Position numbers and translations under genes: made by a program
NCBI RefSeq assembly: GCF_900182605.1
Contig: NZ_FXTB01000009.1
Span: 1-64,000 of the forward strand
Origin: Saccharicrinis carchari
GTDB lineage: Bacteria > Bacteroidota > Bacteroidia > Bacteroidales > Marinilabiliaceae
Length of the DNA stretch: 64,000 nt
Reading direction: 5' to 3'
Notes under the pieces: model-generated
What the model saw: only the letters and a program-made list of their open reading frames with translations
Told to the model about the DNA's origin: nothing
The model's database searches: none
Shown here: piece after piece, positions 14,633 to 23,091 of the stretch
Position numbering within the stretch: position 1 is the first letter of the stretch
Layout: each line of letters begins with the position of its first letter

Positions 14633-15862
14633 TTTAAACCCAATACCGGTAACCGAAATATCATCGAAAACAGATCCCTTTGCAAGCTGTTGTGAAATCA
14701 GTTTTTTTAAATCATTCATATTGCTTTCGATATCTTCGTTGTTTGAAATGATATCTTCGATGGGTTTCATACTCGATTCTATCTGGCTGTCGTTCTCTAA
14801 TTCTACCAGTCCATCGGTAAAAGCAAGAAATTTGGCATTTCGGGGAACACGTATCTTCCCAACCTCTATGCTGGGTATTTCGTCGAGCATACCCAAACCA
14901 ATACATCCTTTGTCGAGACTGACAAGTTGCTCACGCTTGGGATCAAACAACATAGGCGGAAGATGGCCGGCATTGATGTAGGTAAGTGTTCGGGTAAGGG
15001 TGTTGTACTTGCCCAGAAACATGGTAATAAACTTTTCGTTATTGGCACTCATATTTACTTTGCTGTTGAGCAGATGAGCCAGTTTTTTAAGCCGTATACT
15101 GGGCGTATAGAGTGCACGAAAAACGGCTTGAAAGTTAGACATGAGCATGGCTGCCGATATTCCTTTTCCGGATACATCGGCAATACAAAACCCTAATACG
15201 TTTTTTGATAAGCGGATAAAATCGTAGTAATCGCCACCTACTTCGTACTGGGGATGATAAAAAGTATGGATGGCGTACTTAGTACTGATGGGCAAATGGT
15301 CGTCGGAGGGTACCAGTTTGGTTTGGATGCGCGATGCCAGCTCCATTTCCTTTCTCATGGCCTCCTGCTCAATAACCTGTCCTTGCATCCTTTTGTTTTC
15401 GATAAAAACAATGATAAGGTTGGAGATAATTTGGATAAGCTTTAGGTGTTTTATAGTAGGACTGATACCGGTTTGCTCCTCCTCTACATCGCCTATTAAC
15501 ACAAAACCTATGGCATTATAACGATGAAAAAGTGGTATTACCGCATCAAAACCCTTTAGCTGGGGAGGGTGCGAAATAGTTACGTTTTCAATATTTTTAT
15601 ATTGTATCAGGTCGCGCTGTACATCAATGTTGGCTACCTCTTCTTTGGTAACTCCCGAATTTAACAGATTATCCCATTTGCCGTCGGCAAAGGTAAAAAC
15701 CAATATTTTACCTACTTCCAGCTCTTCTGTTAAAAGCACCTCAAACTCCGACAATAAATCGTCTATACTGTGATCTTCGTTTATTGTTTGCGCAATATCG
15801 AGTAGTATATTCAATCTGTCTTTAAATAAACGAAGCCTCTTTTTTTGAAGGTGGGTAACCAT
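14630..15862 (-). CDS. GAF-like/PP2C (SpoIIE, RsbU-type) serine phosphatase
   Basis: A 410-residue cytoplasmic signalling protein. Residues about 10-150 resemble a GAF sensor domain (LNILLDIAQTINEDHSIDDLL). A helical linker typical of RsbU-like proteins follows (EMELASRIQTKLVPSDDHLP), and residues about 195-410 are a PP2C/SpoIIE phosphatase: EVGGDYYDFI and FCIADVSGKGISAAMLM hold the metal-binding Asp residues, with GHLPPMLF, LAFTDGLVE and VFDDISVTGIGF completing the set. Such enzymes dephosphorylate anti-sigma-factor antagonists in partner-switching circuits, but no RsbW or STAS partner gene lies nearby. It is convergent with the YfhO-family gene. Confidence 0.9.
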   Translation of the reverse strand: MVTHLQKKRLRLFKDRLNILLDIAQTINEDHSIDDLLSEFEVLLTEELEVGKILVFTFADGKWDNLLNSGVTKEEVANIDVQRDLIQYKNIENVTISHPPQLKGFDAVIPLFHRYNAIGFVLIGDVEEEQTGISPTIKHLKLIQIISNLIIVFIENKRMQGQVIEQEAMRKEMELASRIQTKLVPSDDHLPISTKYAIHTFYHPQYEVGGDYYDFIRLSKNVLGFCIADVSGKGISAAMLMSNFQAVFRALYTPSIRLKKLAHLLNSKVNMSANNEKFITMFLGKYNTLTRTLTYINAGHLPPMLFDPKREQLVSLDKGCIGLGMLDEIPSIEVGKIRVPRNAKFLAFTDGLVELENDSQIESSMKPIEDIISNNEDIESNMNDLKKLISQQLAKGSVFDDISVTGIGFK

Positions 15863-16017
15863 AACTTATCTAAACTATTCTTTACAGCAGGGTAAGGTAT
15901 TAAATTTTTTTTCTTAAAGAAAATCAAATTTATTGATGAGTGATAAAAAATGTAGGATAAACTTACCTACCGTAATATTCAAACGGACAAAAGTACCAAT
16001 GTATCAAATTGTTGCAT

Positions 16018-16046
16018 AAAAAAAGCCCTGTAACAATATAGGGCTT
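16018..16046 (-). terminator. Intrinsic terminator of efp
   Basis: AAGCCCT (16023-16029) and AGGGCTT (16040-16046) form a perfect stem. On the minus strand it is followed by a run of seven or more T, 22 bases after the efp stop codon. Confidence 0.75.
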
Positions 16047-16067
16047 CATTTACTGGCATATATAAAC

Positions 16068-16637
16068 CTATTTTTTTACACGTTCTACATAACTGCGGTC
16101 GCGTGTATCCACTTTTATCCAATCGCCCGTATTAACAAACAGGGGCACCATTATTTGCGAACCGGTATCAATGGTAGCGGCTTTCAACGAGTTGGTAGAA
16201 GATGTGTCGCCCCTCACGCCTGGCTCGGTGTAGGTAACTTCAAATTCAATGTTTATGGGCAGGTCAACTAAAAGAGGTGTTTCGGTATCGGCATGATACA
16301 CTACTTCGCAGTTTAAGCCATCTTTTAAAAAATCGTGATTATCTATCAGTTTTTCCTCAATAATTACTTGTTCATAGGTTTCATTGTTCATAAAAACATA
16401 TCCCAAATCCTCCTTGTATAAAAACTGGTAGCTACGACGCTCTACGCGTTGCTCATTCAATTTTACCCCTACCGAAAAGGTGTTTTCGAGTACCTTACCG
16501 GTTGAAACATTCTTTAGTTTGGTACGCACAAAGGCCGGGCCTTTACCCGGTTTAACATGTTGAAACTGCACTACAGAATACAAGTCGTTCTTGAATTCAA
16601 TACACATCCCATTTCTAATATCAGCAGTAGTTGCCAT
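16068..16637 (-). CDS. efp: Translation elongation factor P
   Basis: EF-P, 189 residues, rescues ribosomes stalled on polyproline by binding between the P and E sites. Three beta-barrel domains are expected. The domain I loop reads VKPGKGPAFVR with the modifiable residue at the Lys of PGKG, and the C-terminal signature is INIEFEVTYTEPGVRGDTS followed by TIDTGSQIMVPLFVN and DTRDRSYVERVKK. Length matches the family. The modification gene (epmA/B or other) is not in this window. It has its own -7 box (16676-16683, minus) and terminator, so it is monocistronic. Confidence 0.97.
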   Translation of the reverse strand: MATTADIRNGMCIEFKNDLYSVVQFQHVKPGKGPAFVRTKLKNVSTGKVLENTFSVGVKLNEQRVERRSYQFLYKEDLGYVFMNNETYEQVIIEEKLIDNHDFLKDGLNCEVVYHADTETPLLVDLPINIEFEVTYTEPGVRGDTSSTNSLKAATIDTGSQIMVPLFVNTGDWIKVDTRDRSYVERVKK

Positions 16638-16675
16638 AGTATTGTCAATTAATTCGTTGTATAAATTTTTTTTTG

Positions 16676-16683
16676 CAAAATTA
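16676..16683 (-). promoter_or_regulatory. -7 promoter box for efp
   Basis: On the minus strand this reads TAATTTTG, an exact match to TAnnTTTG. A TTTG -33 box lies at 16707-16710, with 23 bases between them, a little longer than usual. Confidence 0.5.
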
Positions 16684-16830
16684 AATCAAATCCTTAAAAT
16701 AGCTAACAAAACCGCCTATATTTCAGTACCTATTTTTATTATACGCAGTAATATTTCGGATGAAAATACGCTCGAAAGTTAATTATAGCTTAATAATTTT
16801 ACCTGCACTTAATTGTAAAGCTTTTTTTTC

Positions 16831-16838
16831 TATATTTG
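16831..16838 (+). promoter_or_regulatory. -7 promoter box for the XRE-cupin regulator
   Basis: TATATTTG matches TAnnTTTG exactly, 30 bases before ATG 16869. Together with the absence of an upstream ATG in frame this supports that start over the TTG at 16854. No good -33 box is seen. Confidence 0.5.
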
Positions 16839-16868
16839 CGCCATGAATAATTATTGATTTTTGGGATT

Positions 16869-17420
16869 ATGAAACTCTTAGGAGAACGAATAAGGAGGAG
16901 AAGAGAAAGTTTGCACATGCAACTAAATGAGCTTGCTAAAAAAGTGGGTGTTAGTTCCAGTGCTTTGTCGCAAATAGAGAAGGCGAAGGCATCGCCCTCA
17001 ATTGTAACACTTAAGGCTATTGCAGATAGCCTCCGTACTACGGTTGGTGCATTAATAGGCGAAAATGAAGTTTTAACGAAAAACCCATTGGTACGATTTG
17101 AGGAGAAGAGTTTTGTTGAAAAGAATGCATCGGGAACCTCATTATACCTGTTATCGAACCATGGTAATAATAAAGAAATGGAAACATTTCTTGTTCATTT
17201 TGAGGAGAATTCTGATGCGGATACACTAATGAAGGTGCATCCGGGACAGGAGTTCTGTTTTGTTTTAAAAGGTGAAATTGAGATACAATTAGAAGATAGA
17301 ATTTTTATTCTGCAAGAAAAAGATAGTTTTTATTTCAACTCGAACAGGATGCATTCGGCGCGAAACAGAGCAAAAGGTATCTCACAAGTATTATGGGTGG
17401 TAACACCTCCCGAAGAATAA
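16869..17420 (+). CDS. XRE-family transcriptional regulator with C-terminal cupin
   Basis: A 183-residue cytoplasmic regulator. Residues 5-60 form an HTH_3 domain (LGERIRRRRESLHMQLNELA, then VSSSALSQIEKAKASPS as recognition helix region). Residues about 105-180 form a small cupin with HPGQEFCFVLKGEIEIQLE and SFYFNSNRMHSARN. This architecture belongs to regulators such as PuuR/SutR relatives, where the cupin senses a small metabolite. It lies 128 bases upstream of the DUF4914 gene in the same direction and is the likely local regulator of that cluster; the ligand is unknown. An upstream TTG start at 16854 is possible but less likely. Confidence 0.88.
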   Translation: MKLLGERIRRRRESLHMQLNELAKKVGVSSSALSQIEKAKASPSIVTLKAIADSLRTTVGALIGENEVLTKNPLVRFEEKSFVEKNASGTSLYLLSNHGNNKEMETFLVHFEENSDADTLMKVHPGQEFCFVLKGEIEIQLEDRIFILQEKDSFYFNSNRMHSARNRAKGISQVLWVVTPPEE

Positions 17421-17548
17421 AAAAATTTTAAAACAGAGGTTAAGCTCTGCTTAAATATATAACCACATCTTAATTTGAGCTGTAATTGAAAATAATGCAT
17501 TAAGTAAGCAAAACGCAAACATTAATATAGTAGAATAATAAATTACCT

Positions 17549-19510
17549 ATGAAAGATTTATTTAAGGTTGTTAAAGAAAAAAACATAAGCTTGCCCGAAA
17601 ATATTGCAAGTTTATTAAAGGAATGCAAAAGCTTAACGGTATTTAATACCACGGATGAACTGGCAACGGCAGCTACAAATGGGAAAGAAAATGTTGAATA
17701 TGAGGTAAAGTATGATGTGCCCGGCAAAGGTGAATATGTAGAGGCCACTGTGCAACAGGTAAAGAATGGGATATCGGCTAATTATACAGAGGCTTATATG
17801 CGCAGACGCGACCCTGCCACCATGGTAATAGCTGACGACAAGCCAACCGATAAAAAAACATTTAAAGAGAAGTATGGCTATGATTTCCCTAAGTTACAAG
17901 AGGAAACTTTTGCTTGGATGAAGGAACAGGACTTAGCCTTATTTTTTTATTTTGCCGGAAGAGTAAACATTGGTTCGCTTGGCATAGCTATTGCTCCCGC
18001 CAATGCGGCCTTTTTTGCTATGGGTTTATCTATGTTGCAGGAAATGGTTTCTCTGGAAGAATTAAAGGAAGATGCAGAAATTAAATCGGTAATTTTTGTT
18101 GCGCCTGTATTTCGCCATACACATTTCGATGGTAAGCAGGTAGTGGTGCATAATCGTACCGAAAAAATACATGAGTTATATTCATATAATTTATATCCGG
18201 GACCGAGCGCAAAAAAAGGACTATATGGGGTGTTACTAACACAAGGAGAAGAAGAAAACTGGGTAACGGCGCATTGTTCAGCAGTGCAGTCAATAAGCCC
18301 TTACGACAACATCACCACCTTTATGCACGAGGGCGCCAGTGGAGGAGGCAAGAGCGAATTGCACCAGCATATTGTGCGCGAGCCCGGAGGCAGAGTACTG
18401 ATAGGACAAAATTCTATAACAGGGGAAGAAAGATTTATTACTATTCCCCGATTTTGCTCTTTCAACCCGGTGGCGGATGATATGGCCTTCTGTCATCCTT
18501 CGTTACAGAGGCAAAACGGAAAGCTACGAATCATTGATGCTGAAAACGCCTGGTTTGTGCGGGTAGATAGCGTTAATCAGTATGGTGACGATCCAACCTT
18601 AGAAAAAACGACCATCGCACCTGCCGAACCTTTACTGTTTCTTAATATCGACACGCAACCCCGATCTACCGCCTTAATTTGGGATCACATTGAGGATGAG
18701 CCGGGCAAACCCTGTCCGAATCCCCGAGTTATAATCCCACGTAAAATTGTCCCCAATGTGGTAGATAAGCCGGTTTCTGTTGATATCCGTAGCTTTGGCT
18801 TAAGGGCACCTCAATGTACCAAAGAAGCTCCTTCGTATGGTATTGCCGGCATGTTTCATGTTTTACCACCTGCTTTAGCTTGGTTGTGGCGTTTGGTTGC
18901 CCCACGTGGCCATAACAACCCGAGCATTGTTAGTTCGGGAGGCATGGAGAGCGAAGGCGTTGGCTCCTACTGGCCATTTGCCACCGGAAAACGCATCCCC
19001 CATGCCAATATGCTGCTCAAACAAATTATCAATACCCCGCGAACTACATTTACGTTGGTACCTAACCAAAATATTGGCGCCTGGAAGGTGGGTTTTAAAC
19101 CTCAACTGTTAATGCGCGAATACCTAACCCGCAGGGGGGCAGCCAAGTTGAGAACAGACCAGTACCAAGCTTCGCGATGCCCACTTTTAGGCTACGAATT
19201 AAACTATCTAACCCTGGAAGGCTCTAAAATACCTTCGCGTTTTCTGAAAGTATACAACCAACCCGAAGTTGGCCTGGAGGGTTACGATGCCGGTGCCGAA
19301 ATGTTACAAAAGTTCTTTAAAACAGAATTACAGAAATACCTGCAAAGCGATTTGCTTCAAACGGGTAAACGAATTATTGATGCTTGTTTATCTAATGCAA
19401 GTATTGAGGAATATAATGAAATAGTTCCAATGAGTTTCCAATATGATTATTCATTTAACAATATAGAAGACTATGAGCAAAGTAGTGATTTTAATGGGGT
19501 CAAAGGCTGA
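17549..19510 (+). CDS. DUF4914-type protein with HprK/PEPCK-like P-loop
   Basis: A 653-residue soluble protein that I place in the DUF4914 family from overall appearance. The notable feature is GASGGGKSE at residues 262-270, a Walker A loop closer to the HPr kinase (GxSGxGKSE) and PEP carboxykinase type than to ordinary ATPases. It is followed by HQHIVREPGG, a conserved-looking DDMAFCHPS and many Pro/Arg motifs (RSTALIWDH, SVDIRSFGLRAPQC, SVGSYWPFATGKR-like). This suggests an ATP- or GTP-binding kinase or carboxykinase of unknown substrate; function is inferred. It is the first structural gene after the XRE-cupin regulator and overlaps the PurE-like gene by 38 bases, implying coupled translation. 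Confidence 0.75.
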   Translation: MKDLFKVVKEKNISLPENIASLLKECKSLTVFNTTDELATAATNGKENVEYEVKYDVPGKGEYVEATVQQVKNGISANYTEAYMRRRDPATMVIADDKPTDKKTFKEKYGYDFPKLQEETFAWMKEQDLALFFYFAGRVNIGSLGIAIAPANAAFFAMGLSMLQEMVSLEELKEDAEIKSVIFVAPVFRHTHFDGKQVVVHNRTEKIHELYSYNLYPGPSAKKGLYGVLLTQGEEENWVTAHCSAVQSISPYDNITTFMHEGASGGGKSELHQHIVREPGGRVLIGQNSITGEERFITIPRFCSFNPVADDMAFCHPSLQRQNGKLRIIDAENAWFVRVDSVNQYGDDPTLEKTTIAPAEPLLFLNIDTQPRSTALIWDHIEDEPGKPCPNPRVIIPRKIVPNVVDKPVSVDIRSFGLRAPQCTKEAPSYGIAGMFHVLPPALAWLWRLVAPRGHNNPSIVSSGGMESEGVGSYWPFATGKRIPHANMLLKQIINTPRTTFTLVPNQNIGAWKVGFKPQLLMREYLTRRGAAKLRTDQYQASRCPLLGYELNYLTLEGSKIPSRFLKVYNQPEVGLEGYDAGAEMLQKFFKTELQKYLQSDLLQTGKRIIDACLSNASIEEYNEIVPMSFQYDYSFNNIEDYEQSSDFNGVKG

Positions 19511-19939
19511 TCTTGCATGGGCTACAAGGGTTGTAGATAGTTTGCAGCTATTTAGTATTAGTGCTGAATGCCATATAGCATCTGCCCATAAGGTGCCTTT
19601 ATTTTGTTATGACATCATTAAAGAAAAAGAAAAAATAACATCGTATTTATAACAATTGCAGGAATGAGCAACGCCTTAAGCGGTTTTAGCGATGCGCAAA
19701 CACATTGTCCGGTTATTGCATGTCCTCCTGTAGGTGATTCTTACGGTGGTAATGATGTATTCTCAAGCCTTAGAATGCCTTCCGGAGTTGCTCCAATGGT
19801 GATTTTAAATCCCGAAAATGCAGCCCTTGCAGCAGCCAAAATACTAGGGCTTTCCGATTCAGGTATCCAAGTAAAGGTAAAGGAATTTCAGGAAGCACAA
19901 AGACAAAAACTTATTGACGACGATAAAAGTATAAAGTAA
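19473..19939 (+). pseudogene. PurE-like (AIR carboxylase family) gene with a frameshift
   Basis: From ATG 19473 the frame encodes VVILMGSKADLAWA (the PurE nucleotide-binding start) and CHIASAHKVP, then reaches a stop at 19650-19652 after 59 residues. The -1 frame, open from 19622, continues the same family with NNIVFITIAGMSNALSG, CPPVGDSYGG, SSLRMPSGVAP and NPENAALAAAKILGL up to 19939. One extra A in the run of six at 19630-19635 would join them into about 155 residues. Classical PurE converts N5-CAIR to CAIR, but the GSKSD-to-GSKAD change, the AHKVP in place of AHRTP and the context argue for a paralogue. Explanations are a pseudogene, transcriptional slippage on the A run, or a base-calling error. 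Confidence 0.7.
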
Positions 19940-19946
19940 TTAATGC

Positions 19947-20246
19947 ATGGAGAAGAGATATAATATTATCGCGGCCTTTTTTATTATGCTCTGTTTAGGC
20001 AGCATATATGCATGGAGCATATTTGTACCTGAACTGATAGACACTTATGGTCTAACAACAGCACAAACGCAATTGATATTCGGAACGGTTATTAGTGTTT
20101 TTACCCTAACAATGATAGGGGCAACCGCACTAATGCAGAAATTGGGCCCTCGTATTTTGGCCACCATTTCCGGACTTCTCTATTTTATCGGATATTTTAT
20201 TGCCTTCCTTTCGGAAGGCAATTTTTTGTATGACGGGCATGGTAAC
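19947..20246 (+). CDS. OFA-type MFS transporter, 5' exon
   Basis: The first 100 codons of a major facilitator of the oxalate/formate antiporter (OFA) type. It begins MEKRYNIIAAFFIMLCLGSIYAWSIF, the family's typical first helix with GSIYAWS, followed by two more helices up to GYFIAFLSEGN. Without splicing the frame runs into the group II intron and stops at 20261. The continuation (WMGIGLLGGIGTGMGYL) begins at 22145, which is exactly where this family continues. The gene starts 7 bases after the PurE-like gene, as the last member of the cluster. Exported substrate unknown; an organic acid is plausible from the family. Confidence 0.8.
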
Positions 20247-22143
20247 GTGCTATCAAGATGAAAGTTCTTGAGTTCGCCTAGTTGACAGGAAGGACTAGCA
20301 ATTGGCAAGGGTGTTGGGGGTGACCCCAAATCTGAAGGAAGCCATCAGCAAAGTCATAGTTCTAACGTACAGAAATTTGATATAAGGCTCAATAGTGTTG
20401 GGCAACCGAGCAATGGATTGGGAAAGCCCCAAAGTCAACCGTAAACACTTAGGGTAAATCAAGTAGGACGTGATGAAAGTATGTTACCTTATCCCGTGAG
20501 ATCTCAAAACTTGTTGTGGCAAACAACAAACTGAACGGCGACAATCAGCGAAAAGTTTTGAGAAGTCAGCAGAAGACATAGTATCTCTGGTTTTTTTTTT
20601 CAGAGAGAAGGTCTGAATCAGTTAATTAAAGAAGCAGTCGGACAAGACTTTTATCTATGGAGCACCAGCAACAAATAGCTTACCAGCGTGATATGTTCAT
20701 AGAACATACACAGGAGGCTATTGGTCAATCTGGAAATCGTAAAGACGTAAACGGCGCGAAAACACGATTGACGGAGCAATTAGATAAAGAGACGAGTCAA
20801 GGACGAGTCTTTGCAGAAGGATTAATCGGCATTGTATGCTCATCAGAAAATATCAACCGAGCATACAAACAAGTGAAAAAGAACAAGGGCGTAGCGGGAG
20901 TAGACAATGTTCCCGTAGGAAATTTCGCTGAATGGTTTGCAAAAGAAGGAGATGAGTTAGTCAACCAAATACTTCGGGGCGAATACCTTCCCTCGGTAGT
21001 GAAATTAGTAGAAATACCCAAGCCCAATGGCGGTGTACGTCAGTTAGGGATTCCAACCGTACAGGACCGGATTCTCCAACAGGCAATTTCACAGGTGTTA
21101 ACCCCCATTTACGAGCAAGTATTTTCAGATCACAGTTACGGTTTTCGTCCAAAACGCAGCGCAAAGCACGCCATAGAGCGAGCAAGCAGCTATGTTAAGG
21201 ACGGCAGAAATATAGTTGTTGATATGGATATGAAGAGTTTCTTTGATGAAGTTAACCATGATAGACTGATGTATCGTCTATCACAGCTTATTCAAGACAA
21301 ACCTCTTCTAAAGCTTATACGCAAATACTTACAAAGTGGAGTTATGACAGGTGGACTAGTCCATCAACGTTTGAAAGGCACCCCCCAAGGAAGCCCACTT
21401 TCCCCACTCTTATCTAATATTGTTTTAGACGAACTAGATAAGGAACTCGAAAAGCGAGGGCATTACTTTGTTCGGTATGCAGACGATTTCAGCATATTTG
21501 TTCGCAGCCAAAGAGCAGGCGAGAGGGTGAAGGAATCAGTCTGTTCATACCTCACAGGCAAACTTAAATTGAAAGTTAATGAACAGAAAAGTCAGGTTTG
21601 TAAAAGTAGCGAGACAAAATTCTTAGGGTTTACCATACTTGATCCGGGTATTATTACAATATCCGTCCAAAGTGTAAGCCGCTTTAAGAAGAAGGTACGA
21701 GAACTAACGAAGAGAAATCGGGGTATTGCTTTGGAGCAAGTAGTATCAGAACTCGAACCGATACTCCGAGGATGGTTAAATTACTTTAGAGTTGCGAAAT
21801 GCAAAAGACTTTTACGGAATCTTGATGCTTGGATTAGGCGTAAACTCAGATGTTATCGCCTGAAACAATGCAAACGAACCATAACACTTAAACGCTTTCT
21901 TAAAAGTTTGGGCGTTCCTAACTGGCAAAGTTGGATTTTAGCCCTTTCAGGTAGAGGGTGGTGGCGTAAATCGGGATGTCCACAAGTTCATCAAGCCATG
22001 AACCTTAAATGGTTCAATGATTTAGGATTGTTTAATTTGTCGATTAAATACAGTTTGTTATAAAATTAACTTGAAACCGCCGTATACGAGAGTACGTACG
22101 GTGGTGTGAGAGGGCGAGGGAGTAATCCCTCTACCTACTCGAT
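20247..22143 (+). mobile_element. Group II intron with reverse transcriptase
   Basis: The 5' end is GTGCT at 20247, close to the GTGYG consensus. About 410 bases of structured non-coding RNA (domains I-III) precede the RT gene. Domain V is recognisable at about 22076-22110 (ACCGCCGTATACGAGAGTACG then TACGGTGGT), and domain VI as GAGGGA/TCCCTC with a bulged A seven bases from the end CTACTCGAT at 22143. The intron sits inside an MFS transporter gene in the sense direction. Boundaries are certain to within one or two bases only; see the finding on reading frame. Confidence 0.88.
20657..22063 (+). CDS. ltrA: Group II intron reverse transcriptase/maturase
   Basis: A 468-residue intron-encoded protein that helps splicing and retrohoming. 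RT blocks are intact: IPKPNGGVRQLGIPTVQDR, VVDMDMKSFFDEVNHD, GTPQGSPLSPLLSNI and the catalytic FVRYADDF. A maturase domain X follows (LEPILRGWLNYFRV, then LDAWIRRKLR). No HNH endonuclease domain is visible, and the protein ends shortly after domain X with GRGWWRKSG. This fits classes that lack an endonuclease and often prime from the replication fork. The frame is complete, so the intron may be active. Confidence 0.95.
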   Translation: MEHQQQIAYQRDMFIEHTQEAIGQSGNRKDVNGAKTRLTEQLDKETSQGRVFAEGLIGIVCSSENINRAYKQVKKNKGVAGVDNVPVGNFAEWFAKEGDELVNQILRGEYLPSVVKLVEIPKPNGGVRQLGIPTVQDRILQQAISQVLTPIYEQVFSDHSYGFRPKRSAKHAIERASSYVKDGRNIVVDMDMKSFFDEVNHDRLMYRLSQLIQDKPLLKLIRKYLQSGVMTGGLVHQRLKGTPQGSPLSPLLSNIVLDELDKELEKRGHYFVRYADDFSIFVRSQRAGERVKESVCSYLTGKLKLKVNEQKSQVCKSSETKFLGFTILDPGIITISVQSVSRFKKKVRELTKRNRGIALEQVVSELEPILRGWLNYFRVAKCKRLLRNLDAWIRRKLRCYRLKQCKRTITLKRFLKSLGVPNWQSWILALSGRGWWRKSGCPQVHQAMNLKWFNDLGLFNLSIKYSLL

Positions 22144-22144
22144 T

Positions 22145-23041
22145 ATCCTATGGATGGGTATAGGCTTATTAGGAGGCATAGGAACAGGAATGGGTTATCT
22201 GGTTTCGTTAACTGTACCGGTAAAATCGTTTCCACAAAAAAAAGGGCTTATAACAGGTGTTGTTGTCGCAGGTTTTGGGGCAGGAGCTATCTTATTAACC
22301 TACCTGGCCGATTTTCTTTTTAAAAATAGCGTAGGTGTATTACATGTTTTCCTGTATTGGGGCACCTTGTATGGTTTGATAATCATACTTGCTGCTCAAC
22401 AACTTAAAACATCCGGCTTAAAAGCCTCTCAAATTAGTTATTCGTCCGTAACCCCAATGAATGGCGTTGTTTTATTTAAACTGATCTTGGGTATTTTTGC
22501 GGGTACTTTTACCGGATTATTAATCATAGGGAATCTAAAGCCTATTGCTCAAATGCAAGAGGTATCAATGTATGCAATACCCCTGGCTATCTCGCTATTT
22601 GCTTTATCCAACTTCACCGGAAGAATAGTCTGGGGTTGGATGAGTGATCGTATCGGTAATACTCTTCTTATCCCTACTGCCTTACTTGTTCAAGGGGCTG
22701 TGTCGATGAGTCTATTTTCAGTGCCCGTTTCCGACATACAGTTTATTAGTCTCATTATTTTAATTGGCTTTTGTTTTGGGGCACATTTTGTGCTTTTTGC
22801 CAAAGATACCATCCAGATGTTCGGAATCGATAACTACGCAAAAATATATCCATTTATTTTTCTGGGATATGGGTTTGCCGGTATTGCAGGCCCCTTTATT
22901 GGGGGATGGGTAGTTGATCTAACCGGCGAATACATGTATGCAATACTTTTGGCATTTACTTTATCTATTGTTGCAACGTTTATATATGTTTTTATTGATA
23001 AAAAAGTACACGTTACAAACAGGGCTTTCCAAATAAGATAA
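22145..23041 (+). CDS. OFA-type MFS transporter, 3' exon
   Basis: About 298 codons encoding the remaining helices of the transporter, from ILWMGIGLLGGIGTGMGYLV through VPVKSFPQKKGLITGVVVAGFGAGAI (the conserved cytoplasmic loop of helices 4-5) to a last helix ending near FIYVFIDKKVH. Joined to the 5' exon it gives about 398 residues, the normal OFA length. The in-frame junction needs the exon to begin at 22145, one base after the canonical intron end. No independent start codon near the beginning would give a working transporter. Confidence 0.8.
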   Translation: MLWMGIGLLGGIGTGMGYLVSLTVPVKSFPQKKGLITGVVVAGFGAGAILLTYLADFLFKNSVGVLHVFLYWGTLYGLIIILAAQQLKTSGLKASQISYSSVTPMNGVVLFKLILGIFAGTFTGLLIIGNLKPIAQMQEVSMYAIPLAISLFALSNFTGRIVWGWMSDRIGNTLLIPTALLVQGAVSMSLFSVPVSDIQFISLIILIGFCFGAHFVLFAKDTIQMFGIDNYAKIYPFIFLGYGFAGIAGPFIGGWVVDLTGEYMYAILLAFTLSIVATFIYVFIDKKVHVTNRAFQIR

Positions 23042-23091
23042 TAGCATATTAATTATACAATTAGTAAGCTTAGCACCTTTGCGTTATTAGG

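Noticed and set aside
22106-22144. A separate gene start at 22106 for the transporter's second half
   Set aside because: This stretch is domains V and VI of the group II intron; the residues it would encode have no MFS similarity, while the similarity begins at 22145.
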